DNA of 64,000 nucleotides, taken from the NCBI GenBank assembly GCA_036877525.1, contig JAZGTH010000065.1, positions 4,499,001-4,563,000 of the forward strand, given 5' to 3'. Of the stretch, positions 40,027 through 52,880 are shown one piece after another; position 1 is the first letter of the stretch, and every line of letters begins with the position of its first letter. The notes under the pieces were generated by a model. That model was not told the DNA's origin, ran no database searches, and was given only the letters and a program-made list of their open reading frames with translations. Both the position numbers and the translations under genes were made by a program. The DNA is from Chromobotia macracanthus (Eukaryota > Chordata > Actinopteri > Cypriniformes > Botiidae).

Positions 40027-42213
40027 TGTGGATAAACACATTAAGACACATTAAGCCTGGACAGCAAAACATCTCTTCTGAACCACAGAACTGCTTTAGA
40101 TCTGTTCTGTGGTTTCCTACATCTAATATCATCATGATCGGAGAGAGAACTGAATTTAGATTAAGTTTATAAGCGTTCTGTTTTATCTGAAATATCATTC
40201 TTGTGACAGCATGGCTCATAATAATGTTAGGGTTAGTCTAACTGCTGTGAGATATGGACTCAATTAAAATCTAAACTTTAAGAACATTTAACTGAAACAA
40301 AAGTTTTGGCTGTGTGTCAATTTAACATACACTACAAACATTTTACATCTGCCTGTACTCCTGCCTAATTATGAGGTAGTGAACGGTTTTGATATATTAG
40401 ATATTAAACGGATAGTTCCGGTCCTTGATTATGATGGGTCATGATGAGTCATGTTCAAAGCTATTGTAAATTACACTATAAGCACACACCTGTGACCTTA
40501 TTACATTTTTGTTTCTGTATGTTTATTTTATGAAACCTTGCCAGGTATATGGAATAAGTGTTTTATCAAAAGCAATAAGCTCCCTGAAGCTGTGATTTGC
40601 AGTGAATTTAGATCATATGCTGCTCCATGTCATGCCTAACAATGTCCCTTAGCTGTTTTACATTGGCAAGCAAAGACAAAGAGAAACCTGGATATTCTGG
40701 TTAATATGAGGTGAACTGATGGCTAGATGAATGGACACCAAGACACATGAATGAATCATCCCAGGTGTTAACTACAGTTAGAAAACCTCTACAGTACTCT
40801 ACGTCTTAAGTTCTTCATCAAACATCCAGATGAAACTTCTCTGATGCCCTCACAATACAAACACCTTCAGTGCATCACCGCACCTGCTCTTGTTCTTTTG
40901 TCTAGTTAAAAAATTATGAAAGTGTCTACAGTGTATTGCTTGTCCTGTCTTAGAGGACAGAGGTCAGAACATCAGCATGGTTTCATCCAATGGTTTGAGG
41001 AAGGATAATACATAGTTTATGTGTTATCTCTGAGTGGAGCCTTATGCTGCTTCCTGCCACTGTGAAGGTCTCCTGCTCTGTGGCCATGATCACCCACCAG
41101 TGTAAGCAAATGGAGAAAACACAAAGCCATATTCTGACATTTCAACAAGAAAGAAAGAAAGAAAGAGGTAATAATACATACTCCTGAGGAAAAGTATTTG
41201 CTGCATATATTGTCTATTGGAGTGAGGGGTATGAGATTTGGAGTTATTTCGCAACCTGTCAATTAGCTGTGTTGCCTGTTGGCGCTGACCTTTTCAGGCG
41301 AGCCCCTCATCAGCCCCCTCATCTGTTCCAGCACAGACTGCCCGGCCAAAGCCCTAACAGCTAATGATTGTTTGGTGTTGTGCAAATAAAACCCGATTAC
41401 TGGGGTTGATTGTCCACAATTTGACTAGGCAGACGCACCTCAGGCTGAAATAAAACTGAATGCAGCAATACTGTTTAGAAAAATGGGGAAAGTTTGTCTG
41501 TTTGTGGGTTTGTGTCAGTGAGAGAGAGAGAAACAGTAACAGCAATGTGACTTAATGGATTCCATGCAATTTTATCAATTGTGATTGAAATGAAATGCCT
41601 TCTCTTGTTTGAAAAGGTTAAAACAAATTGACAGTGGAAATCACAGCTGGTTATCACAGTGTGTGGAGCAGCAGGGCTTTAATGAAGTGAGTGTCATCTC
41701 ATCCTTCATCCTGCTATATCTGAGAAACAGAGAGAACATGAACATGAGATGTCTCATAAGACATCATCACTATAAAACACTATGTCCCTGACCTGCCCTC
41801 TGATGTTATATTGACAAAAGCACTCTGTAAGTCACTCATTACACACTCTCTTTCTTTGTTGCTGGAAAGGATGCCCAATGTCTAACTTTGATATACCTCT
41901 GCTTGGCCCTATAAAATGTTCTCTATATAAATACTCTATGAACCCTTGATGAATGATTGAATGATGAACCCTTTAACAGTTTTAAATGTTTTTCCTTTGC
42001 CAATCTCTTTTATAATTTATGACATTGTCTACTGCTGTTGGAAATGCTGGTAGGAGTGTTGTTGGCTATGCAGAATGCATTAGGATAAACAAATGCAATC
42101 GTATTGAAACTAAAGGTAGTGTGGCATGCCCTTTGACCTCAGTGTTGTGTAATGTGATACTTTATAATCACTTGTGAACCTGAAGAAGAGATATAAATGT
42201 ATATACAATTATA

Positions 42214-42550
42214 CAAATTTAGGTTGTAAGAATGTTTCCATAATGTATCCATTAAGTAATAAAAATGTTAAATTGTTATTTTTGAAAGTTCTAGGAACAT
42301 TCAAAACATCCAGTTTTTTAGACGTATTAACGTTATTGCTTGGTTATTCAATTTAACATTTGTTTTAATTCTGTAATGTTTTTAAAACATTCCACTAACA
42401 ACTTAAGAGTAATATTTTTAAAATATAATATATAATGCTAATTATAGAAAAAGTTCTACTAACATTATAGGAGGAAGAATATTTTGATAACTTTGAGAGA
42501 ACTTTTGGAGAACGCTAGCCAATGTTTTGAGAACATTCCCTGTTAGCTGA
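42214..42550. mobile_element. MITE family A, near-full copy
   Basis: Starts ATTTAGGTTGTAAGAATGTT and ends CCCTGTTAGCTGAG, about 335 bp apart. It is intergenic, between slc6a2 and lpcat2. Confidence 0.75.
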
Positions 42551-43289
42551 GTATTATGTGAACTTTTTGCACATTCAGGCACTTATTCACATAAGGGCAA
42601 TAGTGTATCCTTACAGGTGTACAGGTACAGTATCACACATACATTCACTACCTATTTGGGTTGACTGAAATTTATGTAGACTTGGGAGCTGCTGACATCT
42701 AGTGGAGATTGTAGGTATGAGATTATTATTTTAACAGGCTACTTCAGCAATTTTTCTACCATGTCTCCTGATAATACACAAGAGTGTAAAACTCTTCTAA
42801 CAAGTGTTCATACAGCCAAACATAAAAGGCACAACAAATCATAGTTGAAATTCAAAGAAATTCTTTTAATTGAAAAATAAGCTAATTTTGCTGTGTTAAC
42901 GAAAATCATAATTTTTGCTAAATAAATACAACTGCAGCGGGATCATGTGAAACCAAACGCCTGGTGCATGCTGTTGTGGGCGTTCTGTGTTGCCTGTTTG
43001 CTCACAAATTGGCCTGTTTTCAGTGGATGCAACAGGGTATTAGCCTGAACACGCAGCAGGGACAGAACGCTAACTCAGCAACATCTTCTCTCAATTGGAA
43101 TGCAAATAAAAACAAGATGCAAGCAAACCTTTGATTACAAACACACATTCTGCACCAAAGACCCAGAGCACAGAGAAAGAAAGAAAGAGATAAACAAAGA
43201 AGAAATAATTATTAAAGAATAATGCATAAGAAATCTCTTCTAACTCACGTTTTACTTTAAACAATTATTCATTTTTTGAGGAAAACAAA

Positions 43290-43732
43290 TTTTTGACCAT
43301 TATTTTTATTATTATTTGGGGACAACCGCATTCAAGATGTTCACGAATTTGATCACTTTTACTTTAAGAGGGTGCAGAAAATAATGTATCACTTAAGCAT
43401 AAAAAACAATTAATAAAAAAATTACGTTTGAGATACACACATAAACTAAATAACTAGAATAAAATGGTATTTTGTTGCATCAGAGGATGAAATGTTATAG
43501 CATGTTTATACTTATTCAGTTTATAAAAAACATGAAATACTCAATAAAATATCTGTTGGGGTGCACAAATAAAGACTAATTTCCTGAACTGTTCACATGT
43601 TTGTTAAAAAAATAACACTTCACCCAAGCTTAAGGCACTTTTGTGAAAAGGTGTGACAGAACATCAACCTTACAGCTCCAAGCTTCATCTTTTTTGGCTT
43701 CATCCCTTGTTGCTTCATCTTCACTGGCCATG
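43290..43732 (-). other. lpcat2: Probable lpcat2 3' UTR
   Basis: AT-rich sequence after the lpcat2 stop codon. An AATAAA on the minus strand at 43310-43305 is a candidate polyadenylation signal. No other gene feature is visible. Confidence 0.35.
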
Positions 43733-46700
43733 TCAGTCATCTTTCTTATCAGAGACACTGTTCTCTTGGTGATCACCATGAGAAACAGTAAAGCAGTGAG
43801 AATTGCCATTATATTCTAGCCCCGTCGCCTGGAGAGCCTGGTACCGCTGTAACTCGATGTAGGTGGTGAAGAGCTTGGCATACTCAGGATGAGTCAGAGC
43901 GAAGGACCGGAATTCATCTGAGAAAGAGATCGAAATATCGACAAAAAGGAACAAAATCAAAAGGAACAAAAATGTAAGTAAACAAATCCACAATTAATCA
44001 ACAGAGGTGTGACTGTCATGCAGTAATCAATGGTCAGCAAAATTAATAACATGATCTGTAGGCTATTCCAAATAAAGCCAGCCGTGGCATTAACCAGCAG
44101 CCATTGTGTAACAATTACCTTTAACATTTTGAACCCTTAAGTTCATTGCAAACTAATATATGCACTTTGTAAAAACTTTACAAAGTACAAAGTCTAATTT
44201 GCGAGCAATAATACATCAATAGAACATTAATGTGATAATCAAATTTAATTTTAGAAAAATTAAAAGGTGTTAATTATATGTGATGGACACAAAATGAACA
44301 ATCAGTCTATAATTATGCAAAGTCTGAGGCATCAAGTGTGTACTCTGAGGTTCAATTCAAAGGCTGTGGGTGTTATCTGAACCAGTGCCAAATTTAAACG
44401 AATGTATATACAGACCATAAGTTATGTGTCCTGATCCATCAGCATCGATCTCTGTGAAGAGGTTGTGGACATCCAGATCACACACTCCAAGAGCAGAACG
44501 CAGCAAACTGTTGAACTCCTCTTGAGTGATACGATTGTCCTCATCAATGTCAAACAGCTGCAAAAAAAAACACAAAGCTAGTCCATTATTTAATAACATT
44601 CTTACAGTTTGAGACTGTATTTATAGTCTCATAATAACAGTAGTAACATCTGTGATATCATTACCTTAAAAGCCATCTGAATTACATCCTCATTATTAGC
44701 CGGTCGGCACAGAACTGTGATACCAATGACATACTCTCTGAAATCAATAGTGCCATCTCCATCCTACACAGAAACACAGACCACATGCTTTAAACAGACC
44801 ACAGTATAAGTGAGATCTAATGTAAAATATAAAATAATAAAGTATATGATATAATGGTAACATTTTAGTATGGGGAACACACATTCACCATTAACTACAA
44901 ATTTTGCCTCAATAAACTCCTAATGTACAGCTTATTAATACTTATTAAGGTAGTTGCTGTGTTTAAGTATGTGTGTGGGGGTAGGATTAAGGGATGTATA
45001 ATATGGTCGTGCAGAGTCAGGCATTAATATGTGCTTTATAAGTACTAATAAACAGCCAATAAGCAAACAGATATGCAAAAGGTGCAATTTGTTTGTAGTA
45101 TAAATTGTTTTACATTTGTTTAATATTTTAAGAATGAAGAAAACAAAGCAGAACTTTCATGCAAGCATGTCTGTCTTGCTAAACGTTAGTGGTTAGTTAC
45201 AGACATACCCTGTCAAACAGAGCGAACAGCTCCTGCAGGGCAGGGCTGATGGGGAGTTTAAGGAAGCTGGCAAACTCTTCAACTGTGATCCTTCCACCTT
45301 TGCAGGAAGAAGCTATGTTCGCAAAACTCTTCAACTCCCTCTGTACATTGTCCCACTTCAGTCTGAATTCACAATAAAAAACCTAATGATTATCATAGAT
45401 TTTAATTTTGAGATTTTGGAGACCTAAATGTGTACAATAAATGTATAATGCATTCTTAAAATAAACTGTCATACTCTAATTTCCTGCTGATCTTGGTAAA
45501 CTCCACGAGACCTGCCTCCATAGGCAGGGTCAATTCTCCAGCTGCAATCATGAGACGACAGTCTTCATAGGTATGGTCTGTGACTGGCAGGCCCAGAGAC
45601 CTACACACTCACACACACACACGTATTGGGTTTTCATGTTTTATGGTGACATTCCATAGATGTACACTTTATACTCTCCCTATACTGCATATTAACCCAT
45701 AAACCTGACCATCATAAAAAACTTTCCGCTATTTTATATTTTCAAAATATGATTTATAAGCTTGTTTCCTTATGAGGACCTAAAAATATCCCCACAAGTA
45801 CAACATTTACTGGTATTATTATTATTATACTTGTGGGGACATTTGGCTCCCATATCGTAGTGAATACCAGGACCACAGACACACACATTGGTGCTGTATT
45901 CAGTTGTGAGTAATTTAGCCACAATAAAGTGCATAATGCACATGTAACCCTATAAAGACATAAGAGATGAAACTGTATGCTCACTCTGCCATGACTGCTC
46001 TCACTGACTGAGCAAACTTTATAGGGCACTTCTTCTCAATCTCTGTAGGAATCTGAGGGGGGAGAAACTAAAACACAGACACAATCATATATGTACAAAC
46101 ATGATTTGTAAGATAGCGGTGTCCTGTATGTGAGGGTTAACGTATGATTACCTTTAGATTTAGCATCATAACAAGTCTTGATGCTTGTTTGAAATGTTAT
46201 ATTGTTAACAATCAGAGAACATTACAGAACAAAAAATGCACTGACCTCAATCTCTACTGTGGTATAGGGCTGACAGAGTGTAAGCAGCAGCAGTTTGGCC
46301 CTAAAACAGGAACTTGTGGTGAGGCTCTAATTGAACAGCATTTTCAGGAAACGTTGCCTCTTTATACCCGTGACTGTGCAACTGCATTTACAACATACTG
46401 GAAGGGTCGCAAAACCACGCTTATTTAAGCTATGTGCAAGCTGTGTTCTGCACAAGAAGATGAGATCTACTAACTGATAATTTTGTTTCTTGGAACATCA
46501 TACATCAACCTGGCCTCTGAATCTGATGACCTGTTTTATTGTTTTGTTATGACTGGTTAGAGCCCAATTCTGGGTTTCATCAGTCTCAAACTGTTACAAA
46601 CATTTTGTCATACCTATGGCTTTATGCTTAATATGACTTACGCTTTTGGGCCCTGCCATGTCCATGTGACTGTGTCCTGTAAGTATAAAAAAAGATGGAA

Positions 46701-49700
46701 ACTGTTGTAGCAAATCAATATTAACACACACGCTTTCAATAATTTATGTTCCTTGATCTGAAATACATATTGCTGTTTACACACACGAGACAAGCTGAAA
46801 ATTGACAGACTGGGAGAGACTTTGACCATATAAACTGTGTTCAAGTTTGTCAGATGACTTTAGATGATTGTTCCAATTTTCCAGTGCCTGTCCCCAAAGT
46901 TACGAAGTTTAACCTTCTTTAATGTTGTGTTCTTCCTGTCATCCTGACCCTAGCATCAAAACTATTCCTACTTGTAAATGTAGCTTTGTAGACTAGACTT
47001 GTTGGCTCTTATGGCAAAATGTTAAATGCTCTCTTCATTTGTAAGTCGCTTTGGATAGTGTGTCTGCTAAACAAATAATATATATGTAAAATAATGTAAA
47101 TGTAAATCTAATGAATGTTATGAATTTGTATTAATATTATATACATATGTTTAAAATACTTGTGTTTATCTATATTATTTTATTTTTCTTTGAGTTTTTC
47201 ACCAGAAACAGAGGTATCAACACAACGGAATTTCTGCTGACTTCATACTCACCAACTTATTAGGATATTTGATAAGAACAGGCTGTACTGGAACCCCTGG
47301 AACAAAGGCACCTATAGGAGCAAAGAGAGGAACACATTAGCACCTTTTACTCACCCTTTCTGCTTTTTTGTTCTTTTAACCTCACTCACCAGCATTCACA
47401 CCTGCTAAATAAACAGCGTCTTCTGTTTCTGTCTCATCTATATAAAAGTCTGTCTGACAGTCTATAGATCACTCAAAGCCCTACATATCAGGTCACAGCC
47501 ATCTGATATGTAAGATAAAAAAGGACAATCAATGATTATTCATGGAATAAACACTGTCATCTTCACATAACCTGAATGTAGAACGATAATAAACAGACAA
47601 CACATTACAACAACAAATAACACAGTGACTTGCTGAATTATCAATGCAAATTTTAAAATACATAATACGTATTCATAGACACAAAATACTCTCTCTGTCA
47701 TGTGTTGCTAGTTTTGCTGACAAGCTCCAAAATCAATTATATTTTTTCTTTCTTCTCTGTGTATGCGTGTGACATTTGCATTAGGCAAATAAGAGCTCTA
47801 GCAACATAACAGCAAAATGATTTTCATATCCTGTAATTCATACACAACCTACTGATTTGTGCACATCTGGTACCATATAGTGCATTATCATTTAACTGGA
47901 GCTTAAGTATTTATCTGCATTATTAAAATTGTTCTCTTCAATAAACCTTTTAAAAAAAAAAAAAACACCACAAAGAAAAATGAACACACATTCTTCTCAC
48001 CTTGTTTGAAAGTAATGAGACATGATCTGTTTGTACATGTTCCCTCTGGAAATAGCAGCACCTAAGATGAAAACAAAGCCAGCGATGTTAGTGGATGGTA
48101 CAAATACAAAAAAGTAACCTGCAATTTTATGTGTTAAACAGAGAAGGCGGTAGAGAGGCAAAAGTTACAGATTGCAGCTTTAACTTGACTATATAATAGT
48201 ATGTAATATGTCCCATATATGATAATATTGTTTACTTTTTTAATACACTTCACAGTTTGTTTCACAAGAACATGACACAACAAAATGTGTAGTTTAAACC
48301 TATACAAGTGATTACAATTCTGCACTGTTGCAACAATACTTTGAGATGTTTTTTATGATAGAAGATTAAGAACTGGACATCTCCGTCACTGGATGAGGAA
48401 ATACACTGTGTTTCAAGTGTAATGTCCTGCTTTAACAGTTTGGAACTTCCTTTGTTTGTCTGACATGAAGTGTCGTAGAAGTTTTAATATATTTGTAACT
48501 TTTTCTACCATTTTTTAGTCACATATGAAAATAAAATTAAACAGTAGTTGCTGGTGTGTTGCAGACTAATTATTAATGGAGCATAAATCATGAAAGGTTG
48601 TGAAGTGACAGGTATTACAAGTATTTTAGGATTCAGAGAAGACTAGCAGAAGGGAAGACACTCACCTGTGGCCAGTGGCCACCTGACTTTGCTCTCCTGT
48701 CAATCTCAAGAATAGTGTTTCTACGAGAGTCTGGATCATTGCGTGAAACGAGCACTGGCTGAACACAGCGCAAAAACCCTGAGGAGCATAAAATGCCCTT
48801 AGTTCTTCAATGGGTAAGACAATATTTTAAAGTAATAACATGCAAAACTGACATGGATGGGATTTTTCTGTCACTGTGGCCTGACATTAAAATATCTTTT
48901 AATTTTTTTTGGTTAAATAACAAAAAAACAGTTATTAAGCATGTAATAAATGTAATAAAATATCAAAACATTGTTAATCATGTACATAACAGATCAGTGT
49001 TCAAAATAGTCTCCTTTTCTTACTCCGATTTGCAATAGTAAACGTATAATAATGATTTATAATGTCAGTTTGGCTTCATTTTACTTTGACATATGCAAGT
49101 AACCTGTGATTTTATGTTTTAAACAGTGAAGGTGATAGAGAGGCAAAGGTTATGGATTGCAGCTAAGAGGAAATAGGAAGTTAATAGGAAATTCCACTAT
49201 TGGTTAAAGGAAAGTACGTGCAGTATGTTCCTGATTTGTTTCTTTGTGTGGAGTGTGATATCTGTGTAATATAAACCAGACTGACCTACACAGTGTATAT
49301 ATTTGAGAACCCCCATTTCACAATAATTTATTGTTGCATTTCTCTCTTGTGTTCCTTATTGCATAAATTTATAATGTATGTGATTACTGCCAAAGATTGG
49401 AGCTTCCAAAGACTCAGAGCGCGATACTGTAGAGGGCAGACCAGCTTCAACACTGATGATGGCATCAAAGAAAGAAGAGTGAGGGGCCACAGCTAGAATA
49501 GGAGCTTCCGCACTGCTGGCCTGCTTCCCTTTAACAACCACCCTGAAGCCCATCCCAAAGAAATACATTCGGCCCAGAAAGGTCATCACTCTTTCACGCA
49601 TAAACCTGCCCATAGACATGCAGAACAGAGGGCATTATGGGTTAGCCAACAGTCAACACATTTACACGTGCACAGAACAACAGGCACAAAATGTTATCCT

Positions 49701-51188
49701 AAACGGCTTTTACACTGTTTGCTCATCAAGTGCCAGATCAACACGTTATTTTATCAGTTAATCAGATGTTAACCACATCCTTTGAACAGCAATAGTCTTT
49801 CTAACTTCTACACTAGAAGTTAATTCAACCGATCTGAGTCTGAGCAACATTGGTCATCTTTGGGAAACTTTCAGAAACATGAATTTAATGTATTTTAATT
49901 GAATTGAGTGCTGAATTGAATTGAAGTGATTTTGTGTGTTGTGTTGAGTCTCTGACAAACTTACAAAGCCATTTATCATATTACACATCATATTATTTAT
50001 AAAGAGAAACTGACTGTGGACACACCTACACGAAACCACACACACCCCCATAAGATTTCACAAATAACTTTTAATGTTCATATTTATTCTGTTAAACAAC
50101 TCCTCCGTAGCATGTAGCAAACATACAAATCAGGAACTAAGACAAAGCTTGAAAATGGTAATGGAAAGAGGTTTAACCATGGTTAAACATGATACAACTG
50201 GCAAAGGAAAAAATAGTGATGCATCTTCTGTATATGTTTAAAAATAGTTTGTGTGGAGAAAGGTGACAACCAGATATAGCTGATTAAAATGGCCATGCCA
50301 ATGCAAATGGTTAATTATGGCTTGTAGGTAACCCAAGTTCTCATTGCCAGAAACAGGGACTAAACAGTGCCGGTGTGTAATGGGAGAAAACAGTATTTAC
50401 CTTCTCCAGCCTTTCATGGGCTCCACGACTCCTTTCAGAGGCTGTCTGAATGTTATCAAGGCAGCGACCGGCCACATGACCGTCAGGACGAGAATCAAGA
50501 AAACAGAACGAATCGGCACAAGGATGATTCCCAGAAGAAAACACTACACACACAGAGAGGTGGAGGATCAACAGATCAATATTCACACAATAATAAACCT
50601 CAATTCTCACTCCCTAATATTGTTCTCATTGAAGCCGAAAGCTGTTGCATTCAGCAGGAATTCACTTTCATGTTTCCACTTGACTTTATAACAGTAATTG
50701 GTTTGTAGGAGGAATGAATAGTTATGCATAAATCATACAACAGGGTGATTTAAGGTAAACCGGTGCTTTTCATTTCATTTTAAAGCAACAAAACATACTT
50801 CATCACATGACAGTCTAGCTAAAACATGGTCATACTAACCCATGTCCACTGCAATCTTTAAAACATATCTCTACACATAAAGTTAAACCATTAGATTCAA
50901 ACACTGAAAGCTAATTTAGAATCTGCATAATGGAGAAACTAAACAAGTGAACCTATTATTATTATTATTATTATACAGTTAGCTGGTTAGTCTTGTTTAA
51001 ATACAGCGTGGAGCAGGTAAGAAGTCTCATATTTACTGTATTAAATACATACAGAGAAAAAAACAGTATGAACTCACTTTTATCTTTTCGGCTTTGCTTA
51101 ATTTAAGGTCGTGCACGAATGGATTGAGGACGGCCGGGAGGAACAGAGACTGCTGACGGGGAAGAGCGATCGCTCTCTGCGGCTGCAT
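43733..51188 (-). CDS. lpcat2: Lysophosphatidylcholine acyltransferase 2 (LPCAT2/lyso-PAF acetyltransferase)
   Basis: Membrane-bound enzyme of ER and lipid droplets that reacylates lysophosphatidylcholine and, in mammals, acetylates lyso-PAF. Exons are 51188-51078, 50543-50401, 49605-49388, 48778-48666, 48061-48001, 47311-47253, 46676-46642, 46300-46246, 46067-45985, 45600-45475, 45362-45209, 44763-44665, 44557-44416 and 43917-43733. They sum to 1584 nt, or 527 aa (human 544). A hydrophobic segment spans residues 38-68. Acyltransferase motif I is HSSFFD (127-132), with GLPSTVSR following. Motif III is FPEGTCTNR (199-207). The calcium-binding tail has EF-hand loops at 385-396, 422-433 and 457-468. 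The protein ends SDKKDD, as the human protein does. The start chosen aligns the PRQQSLF...NPFV segment with the human N-terminus; an in-frame ATG at 51287 would add 33 residues. The exon 13 donor is weak (GTCTGT). lpcat1 is less likely because of the C-terminal tail. Confidence 0.95.
47036..47104 (+). mobile_element. SINE tail fragment in lpcat2 intron
   Basis: Contains TGTAAGTCGCTTTGGATAGT and TGTCTGCTAA, the SINE tail, without a tRNA-like head. Confidence 0.65.
48111..48182. mobile_element. MITE family B fragment (inverted) in lpcat2 intron
   Basis: Ends with the inverted family terminus GTTACAGATTGCAGCTTTA. Only about 70 bases remain, about 50 bases from an lpcat2 exon. Confidence 0.65.
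49041..49164. mobile_element. MITE family B fragment (inverted) in lpcat2 intron
   Basis: Reads as the reverse complement of the left part of family B, with inverted ATAAATCATTATT and AAGCCAAACTGACAT blocks. It ends GGATTGCAGCT. Confidence 0.65.
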
Positions 51189-51470
51189 CTTCACAGATGA
51201 CCGCGGCGTCTTCCTGTGAGAAACAGGCTTCCTCCTGCGGATCTTTTGTTGCACAACATAATAAAAAGCGCAGAGAAACTTCAGCACTGCTCCGTCTCAA
51301 AACCCTCTCACCCCCTAACTAGACAGCATACGCGGGCGCGTGCTGCAGTTTTGAGCACAGAGGGGTTTCGAGTCAGCTGCGTTGTGTTTTGCCATCTAGG
51401 TAGACGGCTCAATGGCATTGAGACAGAGCCTTTGTGTTCACGCCCCACATAATCCTATTTAGCCTTGTTG
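51189..51470 (-). promoter_or_regulatory. lpcat2: lpcat2 5' leader and GC-rich promoter region
   Basis: The sequence becomes clearly richer in G, C and CpG than its surroundings, including a GCGGGCGCGTGC stretch near 51332-51343. It sits directly upstream of the lpcat2 start and less than 1 kb from the presumed end of mmp2. No TATA box was identified. An in-frame ATG at 51287 could extend the protein. Confidence 0.5.
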
Positions 51471-51820
51471 TAGCCATTCAGTAGGGATGGTGCCCTAGTT
51501 TTAATCCCCGAAAGGTTTAAACATAGGTGCTGCAAAACTGACACACGTCACAACCTTTGCAAAACCTTTGCAAAAAGCTATTAAAACTTCAAAAGTTGCT
51601 CTTTACTATTGGGAAAACATTACTTAATACATTATTATTATTATATACATTATTAATAATATCATGAAATGTTGTAATGTTATTCTGTTCTGACGTCATA
51701 AACCACACAATAAGCATAGTATACCAAAATGCAGCAGTTACGTCGAATAATGTTGTTTGTTATTGTTTATTGTTTCACATTGTTTATTATTTCATGACAA
51801 CTGCGCTCTTTATAGAATAA

Positions 51821-51836
51821 CCACCAGAGGTCGCTG
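51821..51836 (+). promoter_or_regulatory. CTCF-like motif between mmp2 and lpcat2
   Basis: The plus strand reads CCACCAGAGGTCGCTG, one base away from a typical CTCF core. It faces the two minus-strand motifs beyond mmp2. Confidence 0.3.
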
Positions 51837-51974
51837 TTTGTTCGCACTCTTCAAGAGAGGCGTAATAATGAACCCATTTTAATTGTTCACATTTCAATTA
51901 ATTTCTTGATTTCAGAGTGAGAAGCAAAACATCATCATTGTTTTTGTTTTTTAAAAAAGTAGAATTTTAAAACC

Positions 51975-52880
51975 CATATAAAGGATAATTGCTCTTTATT
52001 TTGAGACAGAGTGACAAAGTGCACGAAGAATATATAGAAAACAACAATAAAACAATACAATATAAACAGACTGTGTGTGCCAGTTTAAAACTACATAAAG
52101 GAAAGAAAGAAAGTAGTACAAACGATTATGAATCAGTAATCTCATGATACTTGCTTGACATGAGTCCATCATGCAACAAACCCTATACAGTCTTCAGGCA
52201 ACCCGTGCCATGAATCTCTCTGTATCATGAGAGGAAAGAAACAAGACTAACAAGAATGATGTGCTTCGACAGTTATTTGGTCTCTGTGTTTGCAACACAA
52301 TTCTCATGTATAAAACTGTGTCCTCTTAGAAAATGTAACACAGGCACTTCTTAATGTATAGCATTTGCTACATCATTAAACATGAAATAAGTCCTTAATC
52401 TTAGAAATTCAGTACTATCAAAATATTGCATTTGTGCTTTTAACACATGGTTTGGATGAATTTATTTTGTGCAAATTAATACGAAACAAAAAACAAACAC
52501 AAAGATAAATCTCACTGACACTACCTTTATATGCAAATGGAAAATGTCAGAAGTCCTTTAAAAATCAGATAATATTCACCTGTCAGAATTCCTTTAAAAT
52601 CAGATAATATACACATAGGTTAAACTGAAACAAGAAAATATCACAAATTATGATAAAACAACAACTTTCACAAAAATTATGGAAAGCCTTGTTTGTCTAT
52701 ATTTAGCATGCAGAGATGGTTCAGGCAGTCAGGGTAATTACCAGACCTCTCTGGTTAACTAGGGATGAGTTAAAATCTAGTAAACTGTGAGTGCTGTCAT
52801 TTGGCAAGGTACCGTTGACCTTGTTTATCTCGTGATGAAGGTCATCACAGAGTGGTGCGGGCTGAATGTTCTGCTGATGT
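51975..52880 (-). other. mmp2: mmp2 3' UTR with polyadenylation signal
   Basis: AT-rich sequence from the mmp2 stop to an AATAAA on the minus strand at 52000-51995. This implies a 3' UTR of about 0.9 kb that ends roughly 0.8 kb before the lpcat2 start codon. The signal is convincing by position, but the cleavage site itself is inferred. Confidence 0.5.

Larger units (their letters stand above)
37960..43289. other. Intergenic region between lpcat2 and slc6a2
   Basis: About 5.3 kb, AT-rich, without a gene I can support. It contains a MITE family A copy (42214-42550) and a composite of two element fragments (39846-40026). Enhancers for slc6a2 could lie here, but none is identifiable by eye. The human neighbour CAPNS2 (an intronless gene) has no counterpart here. 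Confidence 0.55.

Noticed and set aside
37960..43289. A capns2 counterpart between lpcat2 and slc6a2, as in human
   Set aside because: No EF-hand or calpain-small-subunit-like frame is present on either strand; CAPNS2 is probably a mammalian retrogene.
50344..50708. Two overlapping plus-strand ORFs of about 114 codons
   Set aside because: They are antisense shadows of lpcat2 coding exon 2 (50401-50543).
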